A stretch of 23,730 nucleotides of DNA from CAXMWX01 sp051008185. Lineage in GTDB: Bacteria; Pseudomonadota; Gammaproteobacteria; Eutrophobiales; Eutrophobiaceae. The position numbers and the translations under genes were made by a program. Below are positions 1-8,328 of the stretch, one piece after another. Position 1 is the stretch's first letter, and each line of letters opens with the position of its first letter. Location of the stretch: assembly GCA_051008185.1 (NCBI GenBank), contig JBPCXW010000126.1:1-23730 (forward strand). Direction: 5' to 3'. Under the pieces are notes generated by a model. The model saw only the letters and a list, made by a program, of their open reading frames with translations. It was not told the DNA's origin and ran no database searches.

Positions 1-2589
1 TTGGAAGACCTGGGTATTGATGCCACCGAGTCAGCGCGCATCGGCTTGCGCGTGTATAAACTGGGCATGAACTGGCCGCTGGAACCTGTCGCCACCCACG
101 CCTTCGCCAAGGGTCTGAAAGAAATTCTGGTGGTAGAGGAAAAACGTAGCATCATTGAAGACCAGTTAACCGGACAGTTGTATAACTGGCCTGTAGATCA
201 ACGCCCGCGCGTGATAGGCGAGTTTGACGAACACGGCGCGGACTTGCTGCCCAATCTGGCCGAACTAACCCCGGCAATGGTGGCCCGCGCCATCGCCTCA
301 CGTATCGGCAAGTTTTACACTAGCAGAACCATCAAGGAGCGGTTGGAGTTTCTCACTGCCAAGGAACAACGTTTATCCAAACCGCGGGAAATAATTGAAC
401 GGGTGCCTCATTACTGTTCGGGTTGTCCGCACAACACATCTACCAAGGTGCCGGAAGGTAGCCGCGGCCTTGCCGGAATCGGCTGCCACTACATGGTGCA
501 ATGGATGGACCGTGAAACCATGACCTTTACCCAGATGGGCGGTGAAGGGGCTACTTGGTTCGGACAGGCACCATTTACTGAAACAAAACATATCTTTCAG
601 AACCTGGGAGATGGCACCTATTTCCATTCGGGAATACTTGCCATACGCGCAGCCATCACCACCGGTGTGAACATCACTTACAAAATTCTCTTCAACGACG
701 CTGTCGCCATGACTGGCGGGCAAAAAGTGGAAGGCGGGCTAAGCGTCGACCAGATTGTGAATCAACTTGTCAGTGAAGGCATCAAGCGCATTGCCATCGT
801 TACTGATGAGATTAAACCTTATCCTGATATTTTCCCCGGCTTCAAAGGGCTCAGCATTGACCTTCGGGACAAGCTCAACGCAATACAGATTGAACTACGG
901 GATATCCCCGGCACTACCATCATCATCTATGATCAAACCTGTGCCGCCGAGAAACGTCGGCGCAGAAAGAAAGGCGAGATGGCAATGCCTGACCGGCGTA
1001 TCTTCATCAATGACGAAGTTTGCGAGGGTTGCGGTGATTGCAGTGTGCAATCCAACTGTTTGTCCGTGTTGCCCCTTGAGACCGAGTTAGGCCGCAAAAG
1101 ACAGATCGATCAAAGCGCCTGTAACCGGGACTACAGTTGCGTCAACGGTTTCTGCCCCAGCTTTGTGTCGGTATATGGTGCCGATATAAGGCGGAACAAA
1201 CCCGCCGACACCGCTACCACCGCGTTCACCACCCTGCCGCAACCCGAGTTGCCGCCACTGACACAACCCTGGAATGTTCTGGTAACAGGCATTGGCGGCA
1301 CCGGTGTATTGACCGTTAGTGCCTTGCTGGCCATGGCGGCGCATATTGAGGGCAAGGGTTGCTCGGTGTTGAACCAGACCGGGCTGGCACAAAAGTTCGG
1401 TGCCGTTGTCAGCCATGTACGCATCGGCAACAAGCAGGAGGATATCCACGCAGTACGCATCACCGCCGGTGATGCGGATCTGTTATTGGGTTGTGATCTG
1501 GTGGTTGCCGCCTCTGACGAGGCCCTGGCAAAACTGCACCAACAACGTTCTCATGCGGTAATCAACTCTCATCTGTCCCCCACCGCAGACTTCGTCAAGG
1601 ATCCTGATGTCGTGTTCCCCATAGAGGAAATGCAATCCACGATTGTGGAAGAAACCGGAGTGGATAAAACCTGGTTTGTTGACGCAACTGAAATCAGTAC
1701 CCGAATATTGGGTGACACCATTGCCAGTAACCTGTTCCTACTGGGCTATGCCTGGCAGCGCGGGCTGATCCCGGTGAGTAGCGATGCGATCAACCGTGCG
1801 ATTGAGGTAAACGGTGTTGGCGTGGAGCTTAACCAGCAGGCGTTTCTCTGGGGTCGTCGCAATGCCTGCAATACCGCCGCGGTGACAGCCATGCTGGATA
1901 TAAGCGAGCCCCGGGCTCAGTTGGATGATGTAGATAGTGTCGTCGCTGATCGCCATGTACGCCTGTGCGATTATCAGGATAAAGCCTATGCTGACAGTTA
2001 TAAAGACTTCATCAATAATATCAGGCAACAGGAAAACGAACTGTGCGGTAAGGAAAGCGAGCAACTCAGTCTGGCCGTGAGCCGTAACCTGTACAAGCTG
2101 ATGGCCTATAAGGACGAATATGAAGTGGCCCGGCTTTACAGTGATGGCCGTTTTATGAAACAAATCAACGCCACTTTCAGCGGCAAGCCCAAACTACGTT
2201 TCCATCTGGCCCCACCATTGCTGGCAAAAACAGATGCCCTGACCGGCAGACCGAAAAAGATCGCCTTGCCACAGTTCACGCTGACCCTGTTCAAACCGCT
2301 GGCAAGACTGAAGTTCCTGCGCGGCAGCCGGTTTGATCCATTTGGCTACAGTGCAGAACGCAGGCTGGAACGCCAACTGTGCATGGACTATAAGGACTGT
2401 ATGCTGGAACTCATGCAAGGGATAAATGCGGACAACTACCCCACTGCTGTGGCACTGGCCGAACTGCCGGAGCAGGTCCGGGGTTTCGGTATCGTCAAAA
2501 TGCAAAACTTGAAAAAGGTGGAGCAGGAAAAGACGCGATTGCTGGATCAATTCTACAACCGTAGCGGCACAGTGCATCGTCTGCAATAA
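1..2589 (+). CDS. Indolepyruvate ferredoxin oxidoreductase, fused alpha/beta type (5'-truncated)
   Basis: Oxidative decarboxylation of aryl (or branched) 2-oxo acids to acyl-CoA with thiamine diphosphate and Fe-S clusters, in the cytoplasm. The reading frame is open at base 1, so about 300 N-terminal residues of a protein usually near 1150-1200 residues are missing; 862 are visible. In order: a CSGCPHN cysteine motif (C139, C142) with C162; a thiamine diphosphate site with GDGTYFHSG (203-211) and an ND pair (232-233); a ferredoxin-like cysteine run CEGCGDC plus C353 (341-353), followed by C374, C380 and C385; the gamma-type domain beginning at the glycine-rich VTGIGGTGV (about 428-436); and a long C-terminal region (about 660-862) typical of the fused proteobacterial form. 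It ends 180 bases before liuA, in the same direction. Phenylpyruvate or indolepyruvate would fit the paa genes nearby, but the substrate cannot be read from sequence. Family call is firm. Confidence 0.93.
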   Translation: MEDLGIDATESARIGLRVYKLGMNWPLEPVATHAFAKGLKEILVVEEKRSIIEDQLTGQLYNWPVDQRPRVIGEFDEHGADLLPNLAELTPAMVARAIASRIGKFYTSRTIKERLEFLTAKEQRLSKPREIIERVPHYCSGCPHNTSTKVPEGSRGLAGIGCHYMVQWMDRETMTFTQMGGEGATWFGQAPFTETKHIFQNLGDGTYFHSGILAIRAAITTGVNITYKILFNDAVAMTGGQKVEGGLSVDQIVNQLVSEGIKRIAIVTDEIKPYPDIFPGFKGLSIDLRDKLNAIQIELRDIPGTTIIIYDQTCAAEKRRRRKKGEMAMPDRRIFINDEVCEGCGDCSVQSNCLSVLPLETELGRKRQIDQSACNRDYSCVNGFCPSFVSVYGADIRRNKPADTATTAFTTLPQPELPPLTQPWNVLVTGIGGTGVLTVSALLAMAAHIEGKGCSVLNQTGLAQKFGAVVSHVRIGNKQEDIHAVRITAGDADLLLGCDLVVAASDEALAKLHQQRSHAVINSHLSPTADFVKDPDVVFPIEEMQSTIVEETGVDKTWFVDATEISTRILGDTIASNLFLLGYAWQRGLIPVSSDAINRAIEVNGVGVELNQQAFLWGRRNACNTAAVTAMLDISEPRAQLDDVDSVVADRHVRLCDYQDKAYADSYKDFINNIRQQENELCGKESEQLSLAVSRNLYKLMAYKDEYEVARLYSDGRFMKQINATFSGKPKLRFHLAPPLLAKTDALTGRPKKIALPQFTLTLFKPLARLKFLRGSRFDPFGYSAERRLERQLCMDYKDCMLELMQGINADNYPTAVALAELPEQVRGFGIVKMQNLKKVEQEKTRLLDQFYNRSGTVHRLQ

Positions 2590-2596
2590 ACATTGG

Positions 2597-2635
2597 CCTG
2601 CAAGGCTCATCAGGGTTGCAGGGAAACGAGTTTTT
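2597..2635 (+). terminator. Possible intrinsic terminator after the oxidoreductase
   Basis: A perfect 7-base inverted repeat, CCTGCAA (2597-2603) and TTGCAGG (2616-2622), with a 12-base loop begins 7 bases after the TAA stop. A run of five T follows at 2631-2635, 8 bases beyond the stem. The gap and short stem make it weaker than a classic intrinsic terminator. The right arm also overlaps the proposed -35 of the liu promoter, so both roles cannot be optimal. Confidence 0.3.
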
Positions 2636-2644
2636 GTCTATAGT
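2616..2644 (+). promoter_or_regulatory. Candidate sigma-70 promoter of the liu operon
   Basis: TTGCAG (2616-2621) and TATAGT (2639-2644) are separated by 17 bases. The -10 matches TATAAT at five of six positions; the -35 is weak. Transcription would start near 2651, inside the palindrome at 2644-2659, with a leader of roughly 120 bases before the liuA ATG at 2770. The start codon is preceded by a strong AGGAG at 2756-2760. A weak -35 with an overlapping operator is what a regulated promoter would look like. Read by eye only. Confidence 0.4.
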
Positions 2645-2659
2645 TTACATTAACGTTAA
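2644..2659. promoter_or_regulatory. Palindromic operator candidate, LiuR-like
   Basis: TTTACATTAACGTTAA contains the perfect 10-base palindrome TTAACGTTAA (2650-2659). From memory, the MerR-family regulator LiuR of gamma- and betaproteobacterial leucine/isovalerate operons binds AT-rich palindromes of the TTTACGTTnACGTAAA type, which this resembles. It lies directly upstream of liuA and at the predicted transcription start, a position suited to repression. No regulator gene is in the window, so the link to LiuR is inference. Confidence 0.45.
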
Positions 2660-2769
2660 TTTTTGGCAGGCCATGATGAGGTGGAACGGCAATATCTGGA
2701 CAGACTGCCGATGCAAGCGGCCTGAGAACTGCAATTTGAAGTTAAGGTAACTTTGAGGAGACAAGCACC

Positions 2770-3942
2770 ATGAGCCAGCCCCCCTACCACGGCCTCAATT
2801 TCGACCTTGGTGAGACCGCCGCGATGCTACGTGACAGTGTGCGGAACTTTGCCCAGACCGAACTGCAACCGCTCGCGGCGAAGATAGACGCAAGCAACAC
2901 CTTTCCCGAAGGTATGTGGCACAAACTGGGTGCGATGGGCCTGCTGGGGATTACCGTTGAAGAACAATACGGCGGTGCCGGCATGGGCTATCTGGAACAT
3001 GTTATCGCGATGGAAGAGATTAGCCGCGCCTCCGCCTCGGTGGGCCTGTCTTATGGCGCCCACTCCAACCTCTGTGTCAATCAGTTACGCCGTAACGGCA
3101 CCGAACAGCAAAAAAGTCATTACCTGCCACCGTTGATCAGCGGCGAGCATACGGGGGCACTGGCCATGAGCGAGCCCGGCTCCGGGTCGGATGTCGTGGG
3201 GATGCGCCTGCGCGCCGACAAAAAAGGTGATCATTATATTCTCAACGGCAACAAGATGTGGATCACCAATGGCCCCGAAGCCGCCACCCTGATCGTCTAT
3301 GCCAAGACCGATCCCGCAGCCGGCCCCAAAGGCATCACCGCGTTTATTATTGAACAGGGCTTTGGCGGCTTTTCCACCGCACAGAAGCTGGACAAGCTGG
3401 GCATGCGCGGTTCCAACACCTGCGAGCTGGTGTTTCAGGATTGCGAGGTGCCGGTGGAAAATGTGTTGGGAGAGGAAAACGGCGGCGCACAGATCCTGAT
3501 GAGCGGCCTGGATTATGAACGTGCCGTTCTGGCTGGCGGGCCTCTGGGCATCATGCAGGCTTGTATGGATGTGGTGCTACCTTATGTCCATGAACGCAAG
3601 CAGTTCGGTCAAGCCATCGGTGAGTTTCAACTGATGCAGGGCAAGCTGGCGGATATGTACACCACCATGAACGCCTGCCGTGCCTATGTTTATGCGGTAG
3701 CCCAGGCCTGTGATCGCGGCGAGACTACGCGCAAGGATGCGGCGGGGGCAATCCTGTATGTGGCGGAGAAGGCAACATGGATGGCGCTTGAAGCGATACA
3801 GGCCTTGGGGGGTAACGGTTATATCAACGAATACCCTACCGGGCGCCTGTTGCGGGATGCCAAGCTGTACGAAATCGGTGCTGGTACCAGCGAGATCAGA
3901 CGGATGTTGATAGGCCGTGAATTATTTGCCGAGTCCATGTAG
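2770..3942 (+). CDS. liuA: Isovaleryl-CoA dehydrogenase
   Basis: FAD-dependent oxidation of isovaleryl-CoA to 3-methylcrotonyl-CoA, the first committed step of the leucine/isovalerate pathway, passing electrons to electron-transfer flavoprotein. The 390-residue length is normal for an acyl-CoA dehydrogenase. The flavin/substrate segment AMSEPGSGSDV lies near residues 132-142 and the C-terminal GGNGY and GAGTSEIRR motifs are present. The decisive feature is LDYERAVLAGGPLG with Glu250 in the helix-G position, as in human IVD (Glu254), rather than in the C-terminal loop used by short- and medium-chain enzymes. The ATG at 2770 has AGGAG 9 bases upstream. It is the first gene of liuABCD; the next ATG is 7 bases after its stop. 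A 2-methyl-branched-chain dehydrogenase is the alternative but is disfavoured by the Glu position and by the neighbouring MCC genes. Confidence 0.95.
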   Translation: MSQPPYHGLNFDLGETAAMLRDSVRNFAQTELQPLAAKIDASNTFPEGMWHKLGAMGLLGITVEEQYGGAGMGYLEHVIAMEEISRASASVGLSYGAHSNLCVNQLRRNGTEQQKSHYLPPLISGEHTGALAMSEPGSGSDVVGMRLRADKKGDHYILNGNKMWITNGPEAATLIVYAKTDPAAGPKGITAFIIEQGFGGFSTAQKLDKLGMRGSNTCELVFQDCEVPVENVLGEENGGAQILMSGLDYERAVLAGGPLGIMQACMDVVLPYVHERKQFGQAIGEFQLMQGKLADMYTTMNACRAYVYAVAQACDRGETTRKDAAGAILYVAEKATWMALEAIQALGGNGYINEYPTGRLLRDAKLYEIGAGTSEIRRMLIGRELFAESM

Positions 3943-3949
3943 GGCAACC

Positions 3950-5557
3950 ATGAGCACATTGCAATCACAACTGAACCCGCAGGCGGCAGACTTTCAAACC
4001 AATGCCGCCGCCATGCAAACTCTGGTGGAGGACTTGCAGGCCCGAGTCAAGGATATCGCCCGAGGCGGTAGCGACAAGGCCAGGGAGAAACATCTTGCCC
4101 GCGGCAAGTTGCTAGCCCGCGACCGCATTAAACAGTTGTGCGACCCCGGCTCACCCTTTCTGGAATTGTCCCAACTGGCGGCCTATCAGGTTTATGACGA
4201 GGCAGTGCCGGCGGCGGGCATTATCACCGGTATCGGTCGGGTGCATGATCGGGAGTGCATGATCGTCGCCAACGATGCCACAGTGAAAGGTGGCACCTAT
4301 TACCCGTTGACGGCGAAGAAACACCTGCGGGCGCAGGAGATCGCCGAGACCAATCACCTGCCCTGCATCTATCTGGTGGATTCCGGCGGTGCCTTCCTGC
4401 CGAAACAGGATGAGGTCTTTCCCGACCGGGAACACTTCGGTCGCATCTTCTACAATCAGGCCAACATGTCTGCCAAAGGCATCGCCCAGTTGTCTGTAGT
4501 GATGGGCTCCTGCACTGCCGGTGGGGCTTATGTGCCGGCCATGTCCGACGAGAGTATCATCGTGAAAGATCAGGGCACGATTTTTCTTGGCGGGCCACCG
4601 CTGGTCAAGGCGGCAACCGGCGAGGTGGTCAGTGCCGAAGACCTGGGCGGTGCCGATGTGCATTCACGCACCTCCGGCGTCACCGATCATTATGCTCGGG
4701 ATGATCAACACGCCTTGCAACTGGCGCGTACCGCCGTCCGCTTTCTCGGCAAGAGCAAAACGCACGGGCTCGCAACCCGGCCATACCGGGAGCCCCGCTA
4801 TGACAGTGCCGAACTCCACGGTGTCATTCCCGCAGATCCCAAAAAACCGTTTGATGTGCGGGAGGTCATTGCCCGTATCGTAGATGACAGCGAGTTCGCT
4901 GAATTCAAACAACTCTACGGCACTACTCTGGTGTGTGGTTTTGCCCATATCTTCGGTTATCCCGTCGGCATTGTTGCCAACAACGGCATCCTGTTTTCCG
5001 AGTCCGCCCTGAAGGGCACGCATTTCATTGAGTTGTGTAGCCAGCGCGGCTTGCCACTGGTGTTCCTGCAAAACATTACCGGTTTCATGGTTGGACAAAA
5101 ATACGAGGCGGGCGGCATCGCCAAGGATGGCGCCAAGATGGTGACGGCGGTGGCCACCACCCGGGTGCCCAAGTTCACCGTCATCATCGGCGGCAGTTTT
5201 GGTGCTGGTAACTACAGTATGTGCGGGCGTGCATATAATCCTCGCTTGCTGTGGATGTGGCCCAATGCGCGCATCTCGGTGATGGGGGGCGAACAAGCGG
5301 CTAATGTGCTGGCGCAGGTCAAGCAGGATAACCTGCAAGCCAAAGGCAAGGACTGGTCCGAGGCGGAGCGGCAACAATTCATGGCACCGATTCGACAACA
5401 GTATGAGGCCCAGGGACATCCTTATTATGCCAGTGCCCGGCTCTGGGATGATGGCGTGATTGATCCCAAAGACACTCGCATGGTGCTGGGCCTTGGTATC
5501 TCGGCCAGCCTCAATGCACCTGCCGCGGCAACCCGGTTTGGATTGTTCAGGATGTGA
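3950..5557 (+). CDS. liuB: Methylcrotonyl-CoA carboxylase, carboxyltransferase (beta) subunit
   Basis: Transfers the carboxyl group from carboxybiotin to 3-methylcrotonyl-CoA, giving 3-methylglutaconyl-CoA, in a complex with the biotin subunit encoded two genes downstream. It has 535 residues, the usual size for MCC beta. Acetyl-CoA-carboxylase-type carboxyltransferase N and C domains are visible: oxyanion-hole segments GSCTAGGAYVPAMSDE and GGSFGAGNYSMCGRAYNP, and FLQNITGFMVG. The chosen ATG (MSTLQSQ) lies 7 bases after the liuA stop; an upstream in-frame ATG at 3917 would overlap liuA and add 11 unrelated residues. The stop is one base before the liuC ATG, suggesting translational coupling. 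A propionyl-CoA or geranyl-CoA carboxylase beta subunit looks similar; gene order with liuA and liuC makes MCC by far the best reading. Confidence 0.94.
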   Translation: MSTLQSQLNPQAADFQTNAAAMQTLVEDLQARVKDIARGGSDKAREKHLARGKLLARDRIKQLCDPGSPFLELSQLAAYQVYDEAVPAAGIITGIGRVHDRECMIVANDATVKGGTYYPLTAKKHLRAQEIAETNHLPCIYLVDSGGAFLPKQDEVFPDREHFGRIFYNQANMSAKGIAQLSVVMGSCTAGGAYVPAMSDESIIVKDQGTIFLGGPPLVKAATGEVVSAEDLGGADVHSRTSGVTDHYARDDQHALQLARTAVRFLGKSKTHGLATRPYREPRYDSAELHGVIPADPKKPFDVREVIARIVDDSEFAEFKQLYGTTLVCGFAHIFGYPVGIVANNGILFSESALKGTHFIELCSQRGLPLVFLQNITGFMVGQKYEAGGIAKDGAKMVTAVATTRVPKFTVIIGGSFGAGNYSMCGRAYNPRLLWMWPNARISVMGGEQAANVLAQVKQDNLQAKGKDWSEAERQQFMAPIRQQYEAQGHPYYASARLWDDGVIDPKDTRMVLGLGISASLNAPAAATRFGLFRM

Positions 5558-5558
5558 C

Positions 5559-6347
5559 ATGAAGACAAATTACCTGAGCCTCAGCATGGATGAGCGCGGT
5601 GTGCTTGATCTGACGCTGGACCGGGCGGATAAACATAACGCATTTGACGCAGCCCTGATCGCTGACATGACCGAGGCGCTGGATGAGATCGCACAGGACG
5701 CGAATGTCAGGGTCATGATCCTGAGCGGTAACGGCAAAAACTTTTGCGCCGGGGCTGATCTGGACTGGATGCGGCGTACGGCTACTTACTCCGAGGCTGA
5801 CAACCTGCGTGATGCCGAGGCGCTGGCCCTGCTGTTGCATAAGCTGGATACCCTGCCTGTCCCCAGCATCGCCAGGGTACATGGTGCCGCCATGGGTGGC
5901 GGTTGCGGACTGCTGAGTTGTTGTGACCTGGCGATAGCGGCTGACGATGCCAACTTTGCCTTCAGTGAGGTCAGGGTCGGCTTGGCTCCGGCAACCATCA
6001 GTCCATATATCATCCGTAACATCGGGGCTAAAAATGCCCGCCGGTATTTCCTGACGGCAGAGCGGTTTAACGCCGAACAGGCCCTGGCCATCGGCCTGGT
6101 ATCCGAAGTTGTCGCGGCTGACGATATTGATGCACATATTGACACACTGGTCACCGGCATCCTGAGTAACAGCCCTGCCGCCGTCAAAGCGGCCAAGCAA
6201 CTGGTATTTGATGTTACGGGGCAAGCTGTCAGCCCTGAATTGCGGCAGCATACCAGCCGCATGATCGCCGAGCTACGCGCCTCGGAGCATGGCAAGGAAG
6301 GACTGCGGGCCTTTCTGGAAAAAAGAAAACCGGACTGGCAGCAATAG
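5559..6347 (+). CDS. liuC: Methylglutaconyl-CoA hydratase (crotonase family)
   Basis: Hydrates 3-methylglutaconyl-CoA to HMG-CoA. It has 262 residues with the crotonase fold: the first oxyanion-hole segment FCAGADLDWMRR and the second GAAMGGGCGL, followed by FSEVRVGLAPATISPY, which matches the LiuC type (family knowledge) and not the GGxxGxxR loop of general enoyl-CoA hydratases. The ATG at 5559 follows the liuB stop by one base; the longer frame from 5460 would overlap liuB by about 100 bases. The next gene starts one base after its TAG. The product would be cleaved by HMG-CoA lyase (LiuE), which is not encoded in this window. Confidence 0.9.
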   Translation: MKTNYLSLSMDERGVLDLTLDRADKHNAFDAALIADMTEALDEIAQDANVRVMILSGNGKNFCAGADLDWMRRTATYSEADNLRDAEALALLLHKLDTLPVPSIARVHGAAMGGGCGLLSCCDLAIAADDANFAFSEVRVGLAPATISPYIIRNIGAKNARRYFLTAERFNAEQALAIGLVSEVVAADDIDAHIDTLVTGILSNSPAAVKAAKQLVFDVTGQAVSPELRQHTSRMIAELRASEHGKEGLRAFLEKRKPDWQQ

Positions 6348-6348
6348 T

Positions 6349-8325
6349 TTGTTCAACAAGATTCTCATTGCCAACCGGGGCGAGATCGCCTGCCGTGTGA
6401 TCAGGACAGCGCAACGTCTGGGTATTGAGACTGTTGCCGTTTATTCCGCCGCGGATGCCGCCGCGTTACATGTCGCGATGGCGGATGAGGCCGTGGCAAT
6501 CGGCCCCGCCGCCGCGCAGGACAGTTATCTGGTAATAGAAAAACTGATTGCCGCAGCCAAGGCCAGCGGGGCCGCGGCCATCCATCCCGGTTACGGTTTC
6601 CTGTCGGAAAATGCCGCCTTCGCCCATGCCTGTAAAGATAGTGGTATCGTCTTTATCGGCCCGCCTGCCGCGGCCATTGAGGCCATGGGATCGAAAAGTG
6701 CTGCCAAGACCATCATGCAACAGGCCGCAGTGCCGTTGCTACCGGGTTATCACGGTGAGGATCAAGATCACGATCTGTTACAACAGCAAGCCACTCAGCT
6801 CGGCTATCCCCTGCTAATCAAGGCCGTTGCCGGTGGCGGTGGTAAAGGGATGCGTCTGGTGCAACAGGCGGATGAGTTTCAGGCCGCGCTGGCAGCGGTA
6901 AAACGTGAAGCGCACAACGCCTTTAGCGATGACAAGGTGCTACTGGAGCGCTACCTGAACAACCCCCGGCATATTGAGATACAACTGTTTCGTGACAGTC
7001 TGGGTAACGGGGTATTCCTGTTTGAACGGGATTGCTCGGTGCAAAGACGGCATCAGAAGATTCTGGAAGAAGCACCGGCACCCGGTATGCCGGAATCCCG
7101 CCGCAAGGCCATGGGGAAAACGGCATTGCTGGCGGCACAGGCCATTGATTATCAGGGCGCGGGGACGGTGGAATTTATCGTCGATGCCGAGGGCGAGTTT
7201 TATTTCATGGAGATGAATACTCGCCTGCAGGTGGAACATCCTGTTACCGAATGGATTACCGCTCAGGATCTGGTGGAATGGCAATTCAGAATCGCCGCCG
7301 GCGAGCCCTTGCCGCTACGACAACGGGATCTGACCATCTCCGGCCATGCCCTGGAGGCACGCCTTTACGCTGAAGACCCGGACAATGAATTTCTGCCCTG
7401 CACCGGGGAACTGGTACACCTGCGCTTCCCTGCTGAGTCAAACCATGTGCGTATAGATACCGGTGTACGTCAGGGGGACAGTGTTTCGGTTCATTATGAT
7501 CCGATGATTGCCAAGCTGAGCGTCTGGGATCAGGATCGAGCGACCTGCCTGCGCCGGATGCAACAGGCTATTGAACAGACACAAATTGTCGGCCTGATCA
7601 ACAATCTGGATTTCATTGGCAGGATCATTGCACACCCTGCGTTTCAGGCCGGTGCCGTCAGCACTGATTTTATCGCCGAGCATGCGGCTGATCTATATGC
7701 CGACACGGTGGCAATACCGGAGCAGGTATTCGCCGTTGCCGCCTTGTACTTGTTGCTGACGCGCGCGGAGCAAGCCGCCGACGCGGTGGATCCCGGCTCT
7801 CCCTGGGGCCTGCGGAATAACTGGCAACTCAACCTGCCCGCTGCGGAGACCCTGTGTTTTCACGGTGCCTTCGGAGAACAGGAGGTCGGCATACGGCAAA
7901 CCGGCGACAGCTATGAAATCAGCCTGCACGGCAAGACCTGCACGGCAGAGGCCGGCATGGAAAATACTACGATGCTTGTGGCTGAATTCGCCGGTATACA
8001 GACCTGCGTTGACATAGTTGCACACGGTAATCAACTGAACGTCTTTTATGCCGGCAAGCGTTATGAGCTGAAGCAGGGGGCGGATCAAGATGTGATCGCT
8101 GCTGAAGACTCCGGCGGCAAACTCAACGCCCCGATGCCGGGCAGGATTATCGCCATCATGGTGGAAGAGAATCAAACCGTGAGTCAGGGTCAGCCCTTGC
8201 TAATCCTGGAGGCCATGAAAATGGAACACACCATTAACGCTAACCGGGATGGCACGGTCAAGGCTGTGTTTTTTGCTGTAAACGATATGGTTGATGAAGG
8301 GGTCGAACTAATCGCTCTGGAATAA
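6349..8325 (+). CDS. liuD: Methylcrotonyl-CoA carboxylase, biotin-carrying (alpha) subunit
   Basis: ATP-dependent carboxylation of its own biotin, then delivery to LiuB. The 658 residues show biotin carboxylase domains followed by a biotinyl domain: N-terminal FNKILIANRGEIACRV, ATP-grasp glycine loop GGGGKGM, EMNTRLQVEHPVTE, and the C-terminal biotin site EAMKMEH with the biotinylated lysine at residue 624 (codon 8218-8220). I chose the TTG at 6349, one base after the liuC stop, because it places the family's conserved N-terminus right at the start and suggests coupled translation; an ATG at 6289 would overlap liuC by 59 bases and add 20 unrelated residues. No clear Shine-Dalgarno precedes the TTG. 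The stop is 3 bases from the actP stop on the other strand, so no dedicated terminator fits between them. Propionyl- or geranyl-CoA carboxylase alpha is the alternative. Confidence 0.93.
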   Translation: MFNKILIANRGEIACRVIRTAQRLGIETVAVYSAADAAALHVAMADEAVAIGPAAAQDSYLVIEKLIAAAKASGAAAIHPGYGFLSENAAFAHACKDSGIVFIGPPAAAIEAMGSKSAAKTIMQQAAVPLLPGYHGEDQDHDLLQQQATQLGYPLLIKAVAGGGGKGMRLVQQADEFQAALAAVKREAHNAFSDDKVLLERYLNNPRHIEIQLFRDSLGNGVFLFERDCSVQRRHQKILEEAPAPGMPESRRKAMGKTALLAAQAIDYQGAGTVEFIVDAEGEFYFMEMNTRLQVEHPVTEWITAQDLVEWQFRIAAGEPLPLRQRDLTISGHALEARLYAEDPDNEFLPCTGELVHLRFPAESNHVRIDTGVRQGDSVSVHYDPMIAKLSVWDQDRATCLRRMQQAIEQTQIVGLINNLDFIGRIIAHPAFQAGAVSTDFIAEHAADLYADTVAIPEQVFAVAALYLLLTRAEQAADAVDPGSPWGLRNNWQLNLPAAETLCFHGAFGEQEVGIRQTGDSYEISLHGKTCTAEAGMENTTMLVAEFAGIQTCVDIVAHGNQLNVFYAGKRYELKQGADQDVIAAEDSGGKLNAPMPGRIIAIMVEENQTVSQGQPLLILEAMKMEHTINANRDGTVKAVFFAVNDMVDEGVELIALE

Positions 8326-8328
8326 GGG

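Noticed and set aside
4664..5560. Minus-strand open frame of 298 codons opposite liuB
   Set aside because: Antisense to a complete, well-conserved carboxyltransferase; composition is histidine- and glycine-rich with no recognisable domain.
6289..6348. Longer LiuD beginning at an ATG inside liuC
   Set aside because: It adds 20 residues with no family similarity; the biotin carboxylase N-terminus begins exactly at the TTG at 6349.
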